From: a virus
Direction: 5' to 3' (one strand)
DNA: 24,454 nt
IMG/VR virus record: IMGVR_UViG_3300008448_000620
Span: 1 to 24,454 of that record
Numbering within the stretch: position 1 is the first letter of the stretch; each line of letters begins with the position of its first letter. Below the pieces are notes generated by a model. The model was not told the DNA's origin, ran no database searches, and saw only the letters and a program-made list of their open reading frames with translations. The position numbers and the translations under genes were made by a program. This document shows, piece after piece, positions 22,932-24,454 of the stretch.

Positions 22932-22939
22932 GATAAATA
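22932..22939 (+). promoter_or_regulatory. Late-type promoter box for the fibre gene
   Basis: GATAAATA, 29 bases before the ATG at 22969; AGGAT lies in between as ribosome site. Confidence 0.55.
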
Positions 22940-22968
22940 TATAATAACAAAAATTTTTAGGATTATAC

Positions 22969-24454
22969 ATGGCGGCAAATCCGTTTAATTCAGTAGGTGG
23001 ATTTAGTGTAGGTATACCTGCTACTAATGTAGCAGATTCTAACGGTAACATAGTTACTAATGTTATGTCTCCTAACGGAAATGTTGTTGCAAACAATATT
23101 TCATCTAACAACTTTTCTGCATCAGGTAATGTAATTTTAGGAGATGTTAGTAATGTCACTATATATGGTGGCAATAATGGATATTTCTTACAAACTGACG
23201 GTACAGGTAATTTAACTTGGGCAGCAGGCGGCAATGGTGGTGGCGGTAATGGATCACCCGGTGGTACTAATACCCAAGTTCAGTTTAATGACGCTGGTAC
23301 ATTTGGAGGTGACGCAGGTTTTACTTACGATAAAAACACAAATATACTAACTGTAGATACGATACAGTCTAGTGGTAATATTAGTGCTAACATAGTTTCT
23401 GCAAATTATTTGTATGGAGACGGCAGTAATATTACAGGTATAGTAGGTCTTTCTGGTACTAGTGGTTATTCGGGCAAATCAGGATATAGTGGTCAGCGAG
23501 GCATTTCAGGGTTTAGTGGACAAATTGGTATCTCGGGCTATAGCGGATATTCAAGTTACAGTGGCTTTAGTGGTAGATCAGGGTTTAGTGGTCAAACTGG
23601 TATTAGTGGTAAATCAGGATACAGCGGTTCAGGAGTTAGTGGCTATTCAGGTAAATCTATTTCCTTAACAGGCAGTGTAGCAAATTATACCTTATTACCA
23701 AATGGAACTCCAGCTGGTACATTATATGTAGTATTAGGTGCTGGCGGGGGTTATAATGCAGGCGATGGCGCAGTTAGTAACGGAGACAATACTTGGACTA
23801 ATGTAGGTCCTATTCAAGGACCTAGTGGCATTAGTGGTTTTTCAGGACGTTCGGGCTTCAGTGGAGTAAGTGGATTTAGTGGTTCAGGAATCAGTGGCTT
23901 TTCTGGACGTTCTGGATTTAGTGGTTTAGGTTTAAGTGGTTATTCAGGCATAAGTGGCTTCTCAGGAATAAGTGGCTATAGCGGCGTTAGTGGTTTTTCA
24001 GGTACAAGTGGATATAGCGGACCTGAATATACTATATATACAGGAACTACTCCACCTGGCTCTCCTGTTGCTGGACTAATATGGTATGATACTACTACAG
24101 GAAAATCATACTTCTATTACGATGACGGCGTAAGTTCGCAATGGGTATTATTTGCAGATCCTACTGTTACTGACGGTGCTAGTGGATTTAGTGGCATTTC
24201 AGGATACTCAGGATCTGGCATTTCAGGATACTCAGGATCTGGGATCAGTGGATATAGCGGAAGGTCTGGATTTACTGGTGTCAGTGGATTTAGTGGAACT
24301 ACTGGTGTCAGTGGATTTAGTGGTGTAAGTGGCTTCAGTGGATCAGGCGTAAGTGGTTTCAGTGGCTCAGGTATAAGTGGTTATTCAGGATTTAGTGGAA
24401 CTACAGGTATAAGTGGTTATTCAGGATTTAGTGGAACTACGGGCATAAGTGGCT
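22969..24454 (+). CDS. Collagen-like tail fibre or adhesin (C-terminus cut by window edge)
   Basis: My translation from ATG 22969 gives 495 codons open to the window edge. Residues 1-160 form a Gly/Asn/Ser-rich head, including YFLQTDGTGNLTW and NTQVQFNDAGTFGGDAGFTY, common in fibre proteins of marine T4-like phages. Then come three blocks with Gly at every third position (about 163-230, 285-350, 403-495), mostly Gly-(Tyr/Phe/Ile/Val/Lys/Arg)-Ser, interrupted by G-S-G steps. Between them are two small folded modules: about 232-283 (ending TWTNVGPIQG) and about 351-400 (GLIWYDTTTGKSYFYYDDG, then SSQWV), the latter a known fibre module. I infer a trimeric collagen-like fibre. A binding tip would lie beyond the window. 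A late box and AGGAT precede it. Confidence 0.8.
   Translation, partial: MAANPFNSVGGFSVGIPATNVADSNGNIVTNVMSPNGNVVANNISSNNFSASGNVILGDVSNVTIYGGNNGYFLQTDGTGNLTWAAGGNGGGGNGSPGGTNTQVQFNDAGTFGGDAGFTYDKNTNILTVDTIQSSGNISANIVSANYLYGDGSNITGIVGLSGTSGYSGKSGYSGQRGISGFSGQIGISGYSGYSSYSGFSGRSGFSGQTGISGKSGYSGSGVSGYSGKSISLTGSVANYTLLPNGTPAGTLYVVLGAGGGYNAGDGAVSNGDNTWTNVGPIQGPSGISGFSGRSGFSGVSGFSGSGISGFSGRSGFSGLGLSGYSGISGFSGISGYSGVSGFSGTSGYSGPEYTIYTGTTPPGSPVAGLIWYDTTTGKSYFYYDDGVSSQWVLFADPTVTDGASGFSGISGYSGSGISGYSGSGISGYSGRSGFTGVSGFSGTTGVSGFSGVSGFSGSGVSGFSGSGISGYSGFSGTTGISGYSGFSGTTGISG
24193..24240 (+). repeat. Exact tandem 24-bp repeat in the fibre gene
   Basis: Two identical copies, 24193-24216 and 24217-24240, each coding GISGYSGS. 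The length is in frame but shifts the Gly triplet phase by one residue (G-S-G). Confidence 0.9.
24370..24454 (+). repeat. Tandem 36-bp repeats in the fibre gene, running off the edge
   Basis: Copies at 24370-24405 and 24406-24441 differ at the last base only; a third begins at 24442 with one change in its first 12 bases. Each codes 12 residues (GISGYSGFSGTT). Confidence 0.88.

Noticed and set aside
23455-24454. CRISPR array
   Set aside because: The repeats are codon-periodic, imperfect, in frame, and code for a glycine triplet protein; there are no unique spacers.

Overview
The window is an A+T-rich piece of a T4-like myovirus genome (contractile-tailed, tequatrovirus-related core gene set of the kind seen in marine and freshwater T4-like phages). 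The evidence is recognisable homologues, from protein motifs and gene order, of the late sigma factor gp55, recombination nuclease gp47/gp46, portal gp20, prohead protease gp21, scaffold gp22, major capsid gp23, and baseplate proteins gp5, gp53, gp48/54, gp26 and gp51. The host cannot be named from this sequence.

Layout. (1) 1-5151, minus strand: a tightly coupled baseplate operon transcribed leftward: tail-tube initiator-like protein, gp53 wedge, a large hub-like protein, and the gp5-like spike, which runs off the left edge. (2) 5267-10315, plus strand: gp55, gp47, a sulfotransferase-like gene inserted between gp47 and gp46, gp46, and a PD-(D/E)XK nuclease. This is the transcription-switch and recombination module. 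(3) 10316-10824: about 500 nt without a credible protein gene, richer in G+C than its flanks and dense in perfect hairpins, with loop sequences that can pair with each other. I read it as a large structured non-coding RNA of unidentified class; it is the most interesting object here. (4) 10825-11879, minus strand: gp51-like and gp26-like hub assembly genes. (5) 11949-21869, plus strand: a tape-measure-like protein carrying a glucosaminidase domain, then the head module gp20, a small basic protein, (antisense SGNH-hydrolase-like gene), acidic prohead core protein, gp21, gp22, gp23, closed by a 28-bp palindrome and a bidirectional terminator. (6) 22035-24454: a small protein with a possible Cys-His-Asp triad, a degenerate HNH-type zinc protein on the minus strand, and the start of a long fibre gene with collagen-like Gly-aromatic-Ser triplets that runs off the right edge.

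Regulation. Short AATAAATA/TATAAATA boxes, matching the T4 late promoter recognised by gp55-bearing RNA polymerase, lie just upstream of many structural genes, often as oppositely oriented pairs between divergent genes. gp55 and gp47 instead have sigma70-like extended -10 elements, which fits earlier expression. In this reading gp46/gp47 would supply recombination-dependent replication, gp55 would then switch on the late boxes, and the head, tail and fibre genes would build the particle. The lytic domain that T4 keeps in gp5 is not visible in the part of gp5 present here and seems to be supplied by the tape-measure protein.
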